Positions 51,545 through 60,408 of a stretch of 64,000 bases of DNA are shown here, in pieces. Both the position numbers and the translations under genes were made by a program. How positions within the stretch are numbered: the first letter of the stretch is position 1; every line of letters begins with the position of its first letter. The notes under the pieces are model-generated. The model ran no database searches, was not told where the DNA came from, and worked only from the letters and a program-made list of their open reading frames with translations. This DNA is from Polynucleobacter sp. KF022. GTDB taxonomy: Bacteria; Pseudomonadota; Gammaproteobacteria; Burkholderiales; Burkholderiaceae. Location of the stretch: the NCBI RefSeq assembly GCF_027924105.1, contig NZ_AP026972.1:310001-374000 (forward strand), in the 5' to 3' direction.

Positions 51545-53059
51545 CTATTGCTCGGAAGAGGGTTGAGCGCATTCCGCCTCAATTCTCTTGATATCCATTT
51601 GCTGGTGATATTGGATGAGACCAGATTTGCAAAAGGGATGAGAACCTTTTCGAATGAGCCAATTGTAGTAATTGGTATAGGGCACTAAATTAGCGAGCAA
51701 AGTAAGAAAAATCAAAATACTCAGCGTTCTTTTTTGAGTACGTTGTGGCATTTTATAAATCAGCAAGAGTGCAAAAGTAAACAGAAAAAACTCAGAGAAA
51801 ATCCGGTAGTGAGGGTTATCGATATATCGAATTTTGTTGACCAAATTGACGATATAAAAACTAGCTAGAGTAAAGCCAAAAAACCACCATTCTTTTTGTG
51901 TAATGCTATGGCGGTAGTAAATCAGGTAGCCTACAGAAAATCCAATTAGTAGGGTAGGCGATGAGAATTTGCCGAAAGTCTCTACTAGTGGGCTGATGAG
52001 GAAATTCAGCGTATTGAGTAAACCATCGCTTGAGAATGGGTTTGCCATAAATGCACTCTCCGACCCCTTAAGAAAACGAGTCATGCTCATTGGATCAGCA
52101 ATATTTCCAAAAATAGATATACCTAGATTGATTTGAGTGCTAGTAAACTCTACGAGAAGAAAGGCAACCAAGTAGCACACATTAAAAATAGTGATTGCTA
52201 TAAAGGTGTTGTAGCGCCGAACATTAATTGCAATGACTGCAATAAGAAAATTGAAAAAGCTGACTAACAGCACGTTAAAAATAAAACCCAACCCTGTTGA
52301 TCGAGGTGAATAAAAGAAAAGTAAGAGAATGTAGGATAGCGCTGCTGTAAAAATGAAGAAAATATGATGAGCACTTTCTTTTTCAGGGGAAACCGCATTT
52401 GGAACGAAGTAAGCAGCCCAGCAAAAGTAAAAAGGGGCCAGTACAAGAATTTGTGCTTTATTGAGTGCTGCGCAGAAAAAACAAAAAAGGCAGAGCTGTA
52501 GCAAGCAGTAAGACTTAAGAGTATTTTTTTGATAGCTAGCGATGAAGTAGTAAAGCGCCAGCATTAAAAACATAAAGGCGATGGGCTCTGTGCGCATCGC
52601 AGTAAAGTGATAAAAAACACCATTACTTATGAAAGCTAAAAAAGCAACCAACAGAGCAATGAAGGTGCTCTTAAAGATTTTATTGCTCAGGTAGTAAATA
52701 CCAGAAACCAATACAAGAGTACTCACTAATGCAGCGTGTCTTGCAGAAATTACTAGGTAACGCATGGCATCAAATATCGTTGGCGCCTGATTAAACTGAG
52801 TAATGTTAGAGATATCACTTAAGCCTAAAAAGTTACTGGCTTTTAGTATCAAAGCGATCAAATGAATGGAAAAGAACCCAGGGTGATCGACATATTCTTG
52901 ATTCAGACCGGAGTTAATTAGAAGGCCGTTATAGCCTAGAGTTAGTTCTTGATCAGCCCAAAAGGACCAGTTGCGATTATATCCAGTGCCATAGAACAGC
53001 GCTATCAGGAAAGCCCATATAAAAAAATAAGGTAGACACTGTTTGAAAAAATATTTCAT
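51545..53059 (-). CDS. Multi-pass membrane protein, GT-C-like
   Basis: 504 residues with about eleven helices. The first periplasmic loop contains W-A-D-Q-E-L-T and V-D-H-P-G-F, an acidic/His pattern seen in GT39/GT83-like transferases. It converges on the methyltransferase-GT2 fusion with a 15-base gap. The fusion might charge the lipid carrier that this protein uses. Function is inferred from topology. Confidence 0.55.
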   Translation of the reverse strand: MKYFFKQCLPYFFIWAFLIALFYGTGYNRNWSFWADQELTLGYNGLLINSGLNQEYVDHPGFFSIHLIALILKASNFLGLSDISNITQFNQAPTIFDAMRYLVISARHAALVSTLVLVSGIYYLSNKIFKSTFIALLVAFLAFISNGVFYHFTAMRTEPIAFMFLMLALYYFIASYQKNTLKSYCLLQLCLFCFFCAALNKAQILVLAPFYFCWAAYFVPNAVSPEKESAHHIFFIFTAALSYILLLFFYSPRSTGLGFIFNVLLVSFFNFLIAVIAINVRRYNTFIAITIFNVCYLVAFLLVEFTSTQINLGISIFGNIADPMSMTRFLKGSESAFMANPFSSDGLLNTLNFLISPLVETFGKFSSPTLLIGFSVGYLIYYRHSITQKEWWFFGFTLASFYIVNLVNKIRYIDNPHYRIFSEFFLFTFALLLIYKMPQRTQKRTLSILIFLTLLANLVPYTNYYNWLIRKGSHPFCKSGLIQYHQQMDIKRIEAECAQPSSEQ

Positions 53060-53098
53060 CTTGCTTTGAACGACACTGGATTAATAGCAAAATCCCGA

Positions 53099-53470
53099 TT
53101 ACAGTCCGTTTTCTCGATAGTGCTTATAGAGATTGGCAATGGATGCAAAACCCAGAACCACAATTAATACCGCAAATAAGTACTCTGTTGTGAGGTAGGT
53201 ATACACACCCATCTGCACCAGGACAGCCGCAACAATGAAGGCGGCCATGGATCCGAATGCCACCAATTTAAAGTTTGGGACAAAGGCTCCTAAGGTAATG
53301 GCGATAAAGACAATGTAAAGATCAGAAACAAGTTGATCAGCTGTTACAAAAATACTATTTGTAAGCTCGGGGTTAGTGAACTTGCCCAATACAGCAATGA
53401 CCAAAATAGATGCCAAGATAGCAAAGTTGAGCTTTGCTTTGAGAAGAATGGTTTTAAATTGATCGCCCAT
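53099..53470 (-). CDS. Small membrane protein, unknown
   Basis: 123 residues from the ATG at 53470, which falls four bases after the upstream stop; a longer start at 53533 would run into the previous gene. Four helices are predicted (about 17-33, 48-66, 71-90, 95-113). No known domain is recognised. It forms a pair with the 74-residue membrane protein. Confidence 0.55.
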   Translation of the reverse strand: MGDQFKTILLKAKLNFAILASILVIAVLGKFTNPELTNSIFVTADQLVSDLYIVFIAITLGAFVPNFKLVAFGSMAAFIVAAVLVQMGVYTYLTTEYLFAVLIVVLGFASIANLYKHYRENGL

Positions 53471-53474
53471 GGCT

Positions 53475-53699
53475 TTATGAGGCGCTGCCGTTAAACACGA
53501 GGCTGATACCAATCCACAAAATAATAAAAGCAATTAATACGGTTGAACCAATTTTCTTGAGGAAATATTCAAGGCTATCCATGTAGACCTCATCACCTCT
53601 GCCAAAGTAATGATCAAAGCGCTTCCAATAAAGACGTCCCACAACTAAGGGGAGGAGCATCGCAACGATGCCTAAAATAACGGTTAAGGTGTTATCCAT
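53475..53699 (-). CDS. Small two-helix membrane protein, unknown
   Basis: 74 residues with helices at about 5-22 and 51-70 and a charged loop (R-G-D-E-V-Y-M-D) between. It precedes the four-helix protein with a four-base gap, so they are likely co-expressed. No family is recognised. Confidence 0.5.
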   Translation of the reverse strand: MDNTLTVILGIVAMLLPLVVGRLYWKRFDHYFGRGDEVYMDSLEYFLKKIGSTVLIAFIILWIGISLVFNGSAS

Positions 53700-53882
53700 A
53701 CTGAAACTTTCTTTGCTAACAATCTCTGGGGATTGGCTGTAAAGGCTAAAGAATACCTGTTTTTGTTTCCCATGCGGCTTAGCGCTGCTTTGGGGCTCAT
53801 CAATCGGTGTTATTCAGGGCTAAAAGTGGTTTGTTGATACAGTAGAGGCTACTTTTCAACTAATTCATTCGAAAGCATCTCT

Positions 53883-54461
53883 ATGGCCGAACTATCAACC
53901 GCTCAGATTCAAGAGATCCGTACAAAAGTATTGGGCGCTGCCGCCAAAATTCCAGGCGCATTAATTGGCCTGGGAATTTTATTTATCGTTCTGGGCATGA
54001 TCGGTATTGCAGGTCAAACCTTATTCTCATTTATCTCGGTTAATGTGTTGGGCATTTTCTTATTTTCTGGTGGCCTTCTTCAGGGTGCTCATGCTCTCAA
54101 GTCGCATGGCTGGAAAAGTGTTGGCGTACAGCTGATTTTGGCAGCACTTTATATTGCAGCAGCAATCTTCACTTGGGCATTTCCAATTCCAGCGCTAGAG
54201 GCAATCACGCTTTGGTTGGCTGCGATCTTTTTTGTGACCGGCGCTTTACGTTTGATCTCCGCGTTTCAGTATCGTCACTTTCGTGAATGGTTCTGGTTGG
54301 TATTGTCTTCAGCAATCTCCATTTTGATGGGCGTACTCATCATGAATGGTTATCCAGAGTCTAGCCTTTGGTTGCCTGGTATGTTGATTGCGATTGAGCT
54401 CTTATTGCAAGGTTGGTCATTGTTGTTTATGGGATTAGCGGCACGCTCACTTACTAAATAA
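53883..54461 (+). CDS. HdeD-family (DUF308) membrane protein
   Basis: 192 residues with six membrane helices arranged as repeated pairs. G-I-L-F-I-V-L-G-M, A-L-Y-I-A-A and the L-I-S-A-F-Q-Y-R loop resemble HdeD/DUF308 proteins, which are linked to acid stress and membrane homeostasis in some bacteria. AAGCATCT is the only weak ribosome site. The small Lys-rich gene follows after 38 bases. Confidence 0.75.
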   Translation: MAELSTAQIQEIRTKVLGAAAKIPGALIGLGILFIVLGMIGIAGQTLFSFISVNVLGIFLFSGGLLQGAHALKSHGWKSVGVQLILAALYIAAAIFTWAFPIPALEAITLWLAAIFFVTGALRLISAFQYRHFREWFWLVLSSAISILMGVLIMNGYPESSLWLPGMLIAIELLLQGWSLLFMGLAARSLTK

Positions 54462-54499
54462 CTCATTTGATTCAGAAGGCAGAGTAAAGAGACTTCATC

Positions 54500-54676
54500 A
54501 TGGCAATGAAAAAAACCGACCTCTATAAGAATTTAGCTTTGAAAACTGCACAGGGAATGAAGAATGCCGCCAAGACTCCCAAACTAGGCGCAGATGAGAA
54601 GGCAAAGTCTAAGAAGGAGCTAGCAAGTGCGAACCCCTTGCTAGCTTCTTTAATGGGCAAATCCAAGTCAAAGTAA
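54500..54676 (+). CDS. Small lysine-rich protein, unknown
   Basis: A 58-codon frame starting at ATG 54500. It has 14 Lys residues and no membrane segment. The repeated K-x-x-K-x spacing suggests a nucleic-acid- or membrane-surface-binding helix. It ends three bases before the acyltransferase TTG start. AAAGAG upstream (about 11 bases) is a plausible ribosome site. No family recognised; it may be a real small gene because it fills the gap exactly between its neighbours. Confidence 0.5.
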   Translation: MAMKKTDLYKNLALKTAQGMKNAAKTPKLGADEKAKSKKELASANPLLASLMGKSKSK

Positions 54677-54679
54677 TTC

Positions 54680-55741
54680 TTGAAGAAAGTAGCCCCGCTT
54701 TTTCTGATTGATCTCCTAAAGGTCTTTGCGGCCTTGTTAATCATCCTGCATCACCTCTCTAGTTATGGGCAAATTGCCGAGGATGCACGCCGCGTTCTTC
54801 CGGGTCTGATGACTTGGCTATTTGAGTATGGGCGCTATGCTGTGCAAATCTTCCTAGTGATGGCCGGATATTTGGCCGCTCAATCTTTGAGTCGTTACGC
54901 TAACCTCAAATTTAGTGCCAATAGTTTGCTCAAGCTCATTCTGAATCGTTATCTGCGCTTGTTTGCACCATACGCTATCGCACTTATTTTTACTATTGCG
55001 TGCGCATATATTGCGCGCCTCTGGGTCAATGATGAATTCATTGGGGAATCAGAAACGCTATCGCAATTTTTGGCGCACCTCTTTTTTATCCAAGGAATCT
55101 TGGGTCTTGATTCGATTTCTGCTGGCGCTTGGTATGTCGCGATTGATTGGCAGCTGTATTCCGTGCTGGCAATTTTGTTAATCTCTTTTCCGAGATATCA
55201 AGCATTGATTTGGTTAATTAGCGTTCTAGCCGTTAGTTCTTTGCTGTTCTTTAATCGTTCGGCTGACTATGAAGCCTATTTCATTTACTTTATTGGCTCA
55301 TATGGTTTAGGAGTTTTAGCTTACTTAGCAAGTCGCTTTCAAGATGCAGGTATCCAGCGCTTTGCTAAGGTGGCATTGATTTTGATTGGTTTAATTATTG
55401 CTGCAGCTTCATTCCAACAAGTTTGGCTCAGAAATTTCCTTGCTTGGTTTGTGGCCCTGGCTTTGTATTTATGGGGTGATACTCAATATCCTAAAGCCAT
55501 TATTCAGAAGGGCTGGGCAAAGGCTATCGCCTGGGGAAGCCAGCGCTCTTACTCTGCATTCTTAATTCACTTCGCATTTATTTTGCTGGCCAACACCATC
55601 TACATTGCATCAGGAATACACGCGCATGAAAGTGGTGCGTTAGCAATAACATTAATACTAGCGGTAGTTATAACTAGTGTGATTGCAGCAAATTATCTTT
55701 ATCGCTGGATAGAGGTTCCAGCAAATAAACTCAAGATCTAA
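54680..55741 (+). CDS. Acyltransferase 3 family membrane protein
   Basis: 353 residues with about ten helices. It begins L-I-D-L-L-K-V-F-A-A-L-L-I-I-L-H-H, the family opening with the conserved His pair in helix one, and has A-W-Y-V-A in the middle. These enzymes move acetyl or other acyl groups to sugars on cell-surface glycans. TTG start at 54680 matches the family N-terminus. It converges with darP. A glycan target is likely but not shown. Confidence 0.75.
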   Translation: MKKVAPLFLIDLLKVFAALLIILHHLSSYGQIAEDARRVLPGLMTWLFEYGRYAVQIFLVMAGYLAAQSLSRYANLKFSANSLLKLILNRYLRLFAPYAIALIFTIACAYIARLWVNDEFIGESETLSQFLAHLFFIQGILGLDSISAGAWYVAIDWQLYSVLAILLISFPRYQALIWLISVLAVSSLLFFNRSADYEAYFIYFIGSYGLGVLAYLASRFQDAGIQRFAKVALILIGLIIAAASFQQVWLRNFLAWFVALALYLWGDTQYPKAIIQKGWAKAIAWGSQRSYSAFLIHFAFILLANTIYIASGIHAHESGALAITLILAVVITSVIAANYLYRWIEVPANKLKI

Positions 55742-55750
55742 TCTAAAAGA

Positions 55751-56278
55751 TTACAGCCCCATATCCTTCAGTGCGCGGAAGATCTCGCGATAAGCCTTAG
55801 GTGGCTTGTTTTGCTCTTTTTCCTTGCGTGCATTACGAATCAAGGTGCGCATGTTTTGAATATCCATATCAGGATATTGCTCAATCATTTTGGTGAAAGC
55901 TTCATCGTTTGCAATCAGCCGCTCGCGATAGCTTTCGAGAAAGTGCAGTTTGGCAGTCTCTGCCTTGCTAACACCTTGGATCGCGTCCAAGCGTTTCTGA
56001 ATCGCATCCAACTCTTCATCATCTAAGAAGCGCATGAGTTTGCCAAGGTATTGCTTATGGCGACGGATTGCCTCAAAACTTTTAATCTTGTTGGTTTCGG
56101 CAATCGCGGCCTTAATTGCCTCATCTAGCGGAATGGTTTTGAGGGCATCGCTACTCAAGGCGGCCAATACTTCGGCCAGCTTTTGGCGCTCAGTCATTTG
56201 GCGCTTTAGCTCTGACTTGCTGGGGCCCTCATCAGCCTCAACTAGCTTGGGAGTGCGATTCTTCTCATTAATATGCAT
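55751..56278 (-). CDS. darP: DarP/YjgA family ribosome-associated protein
   Basis: 175 residues, highly charged and helical. The motifs P-S-K-S-E-L-K-R, I-R-R-H-K-Q-Y-L-G-K-L-M-R and the closing Y-R-E-I-F are conserved in DUF615 (YjgA/DarP). DarP binds the 50S subunit late in assembly. Its ATG is divergent from the GMC oxidoreductase gene, leaving about 110 bases for promoters. Confidence 0.87.
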   Translation of the reverse strand: MHINEKNRTPKLVEADEGPSKSELKRQMTERQKLAEVLAALSSDALKTIPLDEAIKAAIAETNKIKSFEAIRRHKQYLGKLMRFLDDEELDAIQKRLDAIQGVSKAETAKLHFLESYRERLIANDEAFTKMIEQYPDMDIQNMRTLIRNARKEKEQNKPPKAYREIFRALKDMGL

Positions 56279-56389
56279 ATGGCTATTTTAGACGGGTATT
56301 TGAGGTTTCTAGCTGAATTGCCTAATTTCTTCATATTGGGAGAATTGGTAAATAATAGAGTTAAAAATAGCCATACAAAAAGCAGAGAC

Positions 56390-58024
56390 ATGAGTACAAC
56401 AAATCACCCAAACACTTACGACTACATCATCATTGGAGCAGGAAGTGCTGGCTGCATGTTGGCTAAGCGTTTGACTGAAAACCCCAATAAGAAAGTCTTG
56501 CTGATCGAAGCGGGTAAGAACGACAACTACATCTGGATTCATATTCCGGTTGGATATTTATATTGCATTGATAACCCTAGAGCAGATTGGCGATTTAAAA
56601 CTGCTGCTGAAAAAGGTTTGAACGGTCGCTCATTGTTATATCCCCGTGGCCGCGTATTGGGTGGATGTTCATCCATTAACGGCATGATCTATATGCGTGG
56701 GCAAGCTCGTGACTATGAGTCTTGGGTGCAGGCTACTGGTGATGAATCGTGGTCTTGGGAAAATGCACTCAAGCGCTACAAGTCATTCGAGGATTACCAC
56801 GGGGCTGCTAATGAGTGGCATGGAAAAGGCGGGGAGTGGACCGTTTCAAAGCAGCGTTTGCGTTGGCCCATCATGGATCGCTTTAAAGAAGCTGCGGTGG
56901 AGGCGGGCATTCCAGCTACAGATGACTTTAATCAGGGTGATAACTTTGGCGTGGGTTACTTTGATGTGAGTCAGCGTGCTGGTTGGCGTTTGAATACTTC
57001 TAAAGCATTCTTAAGAGACGCTGCAAAGCGCAGCAATCTCACAGTATTGACTGAAGCGATGGTGAACAAACTCAAGATCGATCCCGTAACTAAAAGTTGT
57101 TATGGAGTTGAGTACATCAAGAATGGTCAAACACATGAAGCCTTATGCGCCATTGAGAATGGCGGTGAAGTATTGCTAAGTGGCGGCGCCATTGGTAGTG
57201 TGCAAATCTTGGAGCGCTCTGGCATTGGTGCTGCAGCACACCTCAATCAATTAGGTATTCCGGTGGTTGCCGATTTACCAGGTGTTGGCGAGAATCTGCA
57301 AGACCATTTGCAATTACGCATGGTTTACAAAGTCAATGGTATTAAGACGCTAAACACCAAAGCTAATACGCTGATAGGCAAGATGATGATTGGCTTAGAG
57401 TATTTGCTAAAACGTTCTGGCCCAATGTCTATGGCGCCATCCCAGTTGGGCGCGTTTGCTTATAGCTCGCCTGAACAAAAGAGTGCCAACGTGGAATATC
57501 ACGTACAGCCTTTATCTTTAGAAAAGTTTGGCGAGGACTTGCATTCCTTTAATGCCTTCACAGCTAGTGTTTGTAATTTGCGCCCTACTTCACGCGGTAG
57601 TGTGCACATTAATTCAGCAGATCCAGAAGCGCCACCAGTCATTAGTCCTAATTACTTATCGACTGATGAGGATCGTAAAGTAGCTGCAGAATCTTTACGC
57701 TTAACGCGTAAGATTGTTGAGCAGTCTGCACTCAAACCATTTACTCCTGAAGAATACAAACCAGGCATGCAATATCAAACGGATGCCGAATTGGTAAAAG
57801 CGGCGGGTGATATTGGCACTACGATTTTTCATCCAGTAGGCACATGCAAGATGGGGCGTGCTGATGATCCAATGGCTGTGCTGGATTCTGAGTTACGTGT
57901 GAGAGGTATTCATCATCTACGAGTAGTGGATGCTTCAGCGATGCCTACCATTACTTCAGGTAACACTGCTGCGCCGACCATGATGATTGCTGAGCGCGTA
58001 GCAGAATTACTCACGCGTGAATAA
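56390..58024 (+). CDS. GMC-family FAD-dependent oxidoreductase (choline dehydrogenase-like)
   Basis: 544 residues from ATG 56390. An upstream start at 56273 would add 39 residues that do not fit and would overlap darP. FAD motif I-I-G-A-G-S-A-G-C near residue 14, G-G-S-S-x-I-N after it, and at the C-terminus the active-site H-P-V-G-T-C and S-G-N-T with the Asn/His pair. It oxidises alcohols, as do BetA and polyethylene glycol dehydrogenase. The EamA gene overlaps its stop by eight bases. Confidence 0.87.
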   Translation: MSTTNHPNTYDYIIIGAGSAGCMLAKRLTENPNKKVLLIEAGKNDNYIWIHIPVGYLYCIDNPRADWRFKTAAEKGLNGRSLLYPRGRVLGGCSSINGMIYMRGQARDYESWVQATGDESWSWENALKRYKSFEDYHGAANEWHGKGGEWTVSKQRLRWPIMDRFKEAAVEAGIPATDDFNQGDNFGVGYFDVSQRAGWRLNTSKAFLRDAAKRSNLTVLTEAMVNKLKIDPVTKSCYGVEYIKNGQTHEALCAIENGGEVLLSGGAIGSVQILERSGIGAAAHLNQLGIPVVADLPGVGENLQDHLQLRMVYKVNGIKTLNTKANTLIGKMMIGLEYLLKRSGPMSMAPSQLGAFAYSSPEQKSANVEYHVQPLSLEKFGEDLHSFNAFTASVCNLRPTSRGSVHINSADPEAPPVISPNYLSTDEDRKVAAESLRLTRKIVEQSALKPFTPEEYKPGMQYQTDAELVKAAGDIGTTIFHPVGTCKMGRADDPMAVLDSELRVRGIHHLRVVDASAMPTITSGNTAAPTMMIAERVAELLTRE

Positions 58025-58934
58025 AGCTTCGCAAAAGAGTTATTCATTACCAGCGAGCCATTTATTGCTGGCACTGGCCATTGTGGCCGTATGGGGGACT
58101 AACTTTGTAGTGATTAAGTTATCCCTCAATTCTTTTTCTCCATTCTTATTTGCCGCGCTTCGCTATACCTTTGCTTTTTTACCCTTGGCACTTTTCTTTC
58201 CTATGCCTAAAGTCTCATGGGTCAATCTCTGTACTTATGGAGTTGCTGTTGGGGTGGGGCAGTTCGGAATTCTGTACTTTGCGATCGATGGTCGTATCTC
58301 CCCGGGTCTAGCTTCCTTGGTGATTCAGACGCAGGTATTTTTTACTATCGGCTTTGCTATGTTCTTTGCCAAAGAGCGTTTGCGAACTTATCAAACAATA
58401 GCCTTGCTAGTAGCAATCACAGGTTTGGTAGTTATTGCGTTGCACACTGATGCCAACACTACTTTCCTCGGGCTTGCCTTGGTTGTATTCGCCGGCCTCT
58501 CCTGGGGGGTGGCTAATACAGTTAGCCGCAGGGCGGGCTCGATCAATATGCTGTCCTATGTAGTTTGGGCAAGTGGATTTGCTATTCCACCCTTATTTGT
58601 TATGTCCTATCTATTTGAGGGTGGCTGGAGCCATATGGGTAGCTCATTAGCCTCAGCACCTGTATGGGCTTGGGCTGGTGTTTTATGGCAATCCTGGGCT
58701 AACACCCTCTTTGGTTATGGGGCTTGGGCCTGGCTACTGTCTAAGCACCCTGCAGCGGTTGTGGCGCCTGCCCCCTTATTGGTGCCTATATTTGGTATGG
58801 GGGCTGCCGCTTATTTCCTGGCTGAACCATTGCCCCCATGGAAGATCGAGGCGGCGGGGTTAGTGATTGCTGGCTTGATAGTCAATTTATTCTGGCCAAG
58901 CATTGAACTCAAACTCAAGCGGCATTTTTCTTAA
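58017..58934 (+). CDS. EamA/RhaT-family drug/metabolite exporter
   Basis: 305 residues with ten membrane helices in two EamA repeats. V-W-G-T-N-F-V-V-I-K in helix one and G-L-S-W-G-V-A in the second half are repeat signatures. The group includes amino-acid and metabolite exporters of the DMT superfamily. GTG start overlaps the GMC oxidoreductase. The substrate is unknown. Confidence 0.8.
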   Translation: MNKASQKSYSLPASHLLLALAIVAVWGTNFVVIKLSLNSFSPFLFAALRYTFAFLPLALFFPMPKVSWVNLCTYGVAVGVGQFGILYFAIDGRISPGLASLVIQTQVFFTIGFAMFFAKERLRTYQTIALLVAITGLVVIALHTDANTTFLGLALVVFAGLSWGVANTVSRRAGSINMLSYVVWASGFAIPPLFVMSYLFEGGWSHMGSSLASAPVWAWAGVLWQSWANTLFGYGAWAWLLSKHPAAVVAPAPLLVPIFGMGAAAYFLAEPLPPWKIEAAGLVIAGLIVNLFWPSIELKLKRHFS

Positions 58935-58998
58935 GAGTTTTCGCCCCTAGAGGCTAATGTAAAACCCTAATAGATGCCCCTTTTTTTGCCTTTGTATT

Positions 58999-59016
58999 AA
59001 CAGTAAGATAACTGTT
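58999..59016. promoter_or_regulatory. Inverted repeat in the livK upstream region
   Basis: AACAGT and ACTGTT form a perfect six-base dyad six bases apart, about 63 bases before the livK ATG. A TATAAA lies at 59032-59037 between the dyad and the gene, but no good -35 goes with it. The dyad could be an operator for the liv operon. Confidence 0.3.
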
Positions 59017-59078
59017 CGTTTGTGTTTTACCTATAAAAAAGTATTTATTCATTAGCAATTTTTAGTCATGGAGACTTT

Positions 59079-60263
59079 ATGAACATTCGTCGTCACATTT
59101 TTGCAGTAGCTGCTACTGCGATGCTTTCAACCGGTGCTTACGCTGCCGATATCAAACTTGGTGTTTCAGGTCCATTTACTGGCGGCTCTGCCTCCATGGG
59201 TGTCAGTATGCGTGACGGTGTACGTCTTGCTACAAAAGAGATTAATGCTGCTGGTGGTATCAATGGCAACAAAATCGTTTTGGTTGAGCGCGATGACGAA
59301 GCAAAAAATGAGCGTGGCGTGCAAATTGCACAAGAATTGATCAACAATGAAAAAGTTGTTGCAACTTTGGGTTACATCAACACTGGTGTTGCATTGGCTT
59401 CACAGCGCTTCTATCAAGACGCGAAGATTCCAGTAATGAATAACGTTGCTACTGGTTCTATCTTGACTAAGCAGTTCCCTAATGCACCAGAGAACTATAT
59501 TTTCCGTAATGCTGCTCCTGACAATATTCAAGCTCCATTGATCGCTAAGGAAGCGGTTGAAAAGCGTGGCTTGAAGAAAGTAGCGATTTTGGCCGACTCT
59601 ACAAACTACGGTCAGTTGGGTCGTGAAGACTTAGAGAAGGCGTTGAAAGGTTATGGCGTAACACCAGTAGCGGTTGAGAAATTCAACATTGGTGACGTTG
59701 ACATGACTTCACAATTACTCAAAGCAAAAAATGCTGGCGCTGAAGTAATTTTGACTTACGCGATCGGACCTGAGTTGGCACAAATTGCTAACGGCATGGC
59801 GAAGTTGGGTTGGAAAAAGCCAATGATCGGTTCATGGACATTGTCTATGGCTAGCTTTATTGATACTGCTGGTAAGAATGGTAACGGCGCAACAATGCCA
59901 CAAACTTACATTCAGACTCCATCTACAACAGCTAAGCGTAAAGCTTTCCAAGCTGCTTACTTGGCCGAGTTCAAGCCAAAGAACAATAACATTGCATCTC
60001 CAGTTTCTGCAGCACAAGGATATGACTCTGTTTACCTCTTGGCTGCAGCGATTAAGCAAGCAAACAGCACAGAAGGACCAAAGATTGTTGCAGCATTGCA
60101 AGATCTGAAGACTCCAGTTGATGGTGTTGTTATTACTTACAACAAGCCATTCTCTGCAACTGATCACGACGCTATCAAGATGAAAGACGTAGTGATGGGT
60201 GTGGTTGAAAACGGCCGTGTTGAGTTCTTGAATGCTGAGGACGCAGCACCCAAGAAGAAGTAA
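59079..60263 (+). CDS. livK: Branched-chain amino-acid ABC transporter substrate-binding protein
   Basis: 394 residues with a signal peptide: R-R-H at the start, a hydrophobic core and A-Y-A before the cut after residue 22. The mature part is a type I periplasmic-binding protein (G-V-S-G-P-F-T-G-G-S, later S-T-N-Y-G-Q-L-G). It delivers Leu/Ile/Val or a related amide or acid to LivHMGF. A strong ATGGAGAC ribosome site precedes the ATG. The codon use is tight, consistent with high expression. Substrates beyond branched-chain amino acids are possible. Confidence 0.85.
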   Translation: MNIRRHIFAVAATAMLSTGAYAADIKLGVSGPFTGGSASMGVSMRDGVRLATKEINAAGGINGNKIVLVERDDEAKNERGVQIAQELINNEKVVATLGYINTGVALASQRFYQDAKIPVMNNVATGSILTKQFPNAPENYIFRNAAPDNIQAPLIAKEAVEKRGLKKVAILADSTNYGQLGREDLEKALKGYGVTPVAVEKFNIGDVDMTSQLLKAKNAGAEVILTYAIGPELAQIANGMAKLGWKKPMIGSWTLSMASFIDTAGKNGNGATMPQTYIQTPSTTAKRKAFQAAYLAEFKPKNNNIASPVSAAQGYDSVYLLAAAIKQANSTEGPKIVAALQDLKTPVDGVVITYNKPFSATDHDAIKMKDVVMGVVENGRVEFLNAEDAAPKKK

Positions 60264-60324
60264 TTCAATTTACTCAGGCAGTGCAGAATAATTCAATATT
60301 TTGCACCGCAGCAATTGATAAAAC

Positions 60325-60352
60325 AAAGCGCCGCCCAAAAAGCGGCGTTTTG
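60325..60352 (+). terminator. Rho-independent terminator between livK and livH
   Basis: CGCCGC at 60329-60334 pairs with GCGGCG at 60342-60347 over a seven-base loop, followed by TTTT at 60348-60351. AAA upstream extends the stem. It should lower transcription of the permease and ATPase genes relative to the binding protein. Confidence 0.75.
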
Positions 60353-60408
60353 CTTACAATGTCGGATTCGTTAATAAAACAGTTTTAAGTATCTTTTAGG
60401 CCAACAAA

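Noticed and set aside
59832..60167. 111-residue antisense frame in livK
   Set aside because: Opposite a clear, well-conserved gene; composition (many Cys, Ser and Trp) is that of an antisense shadow.
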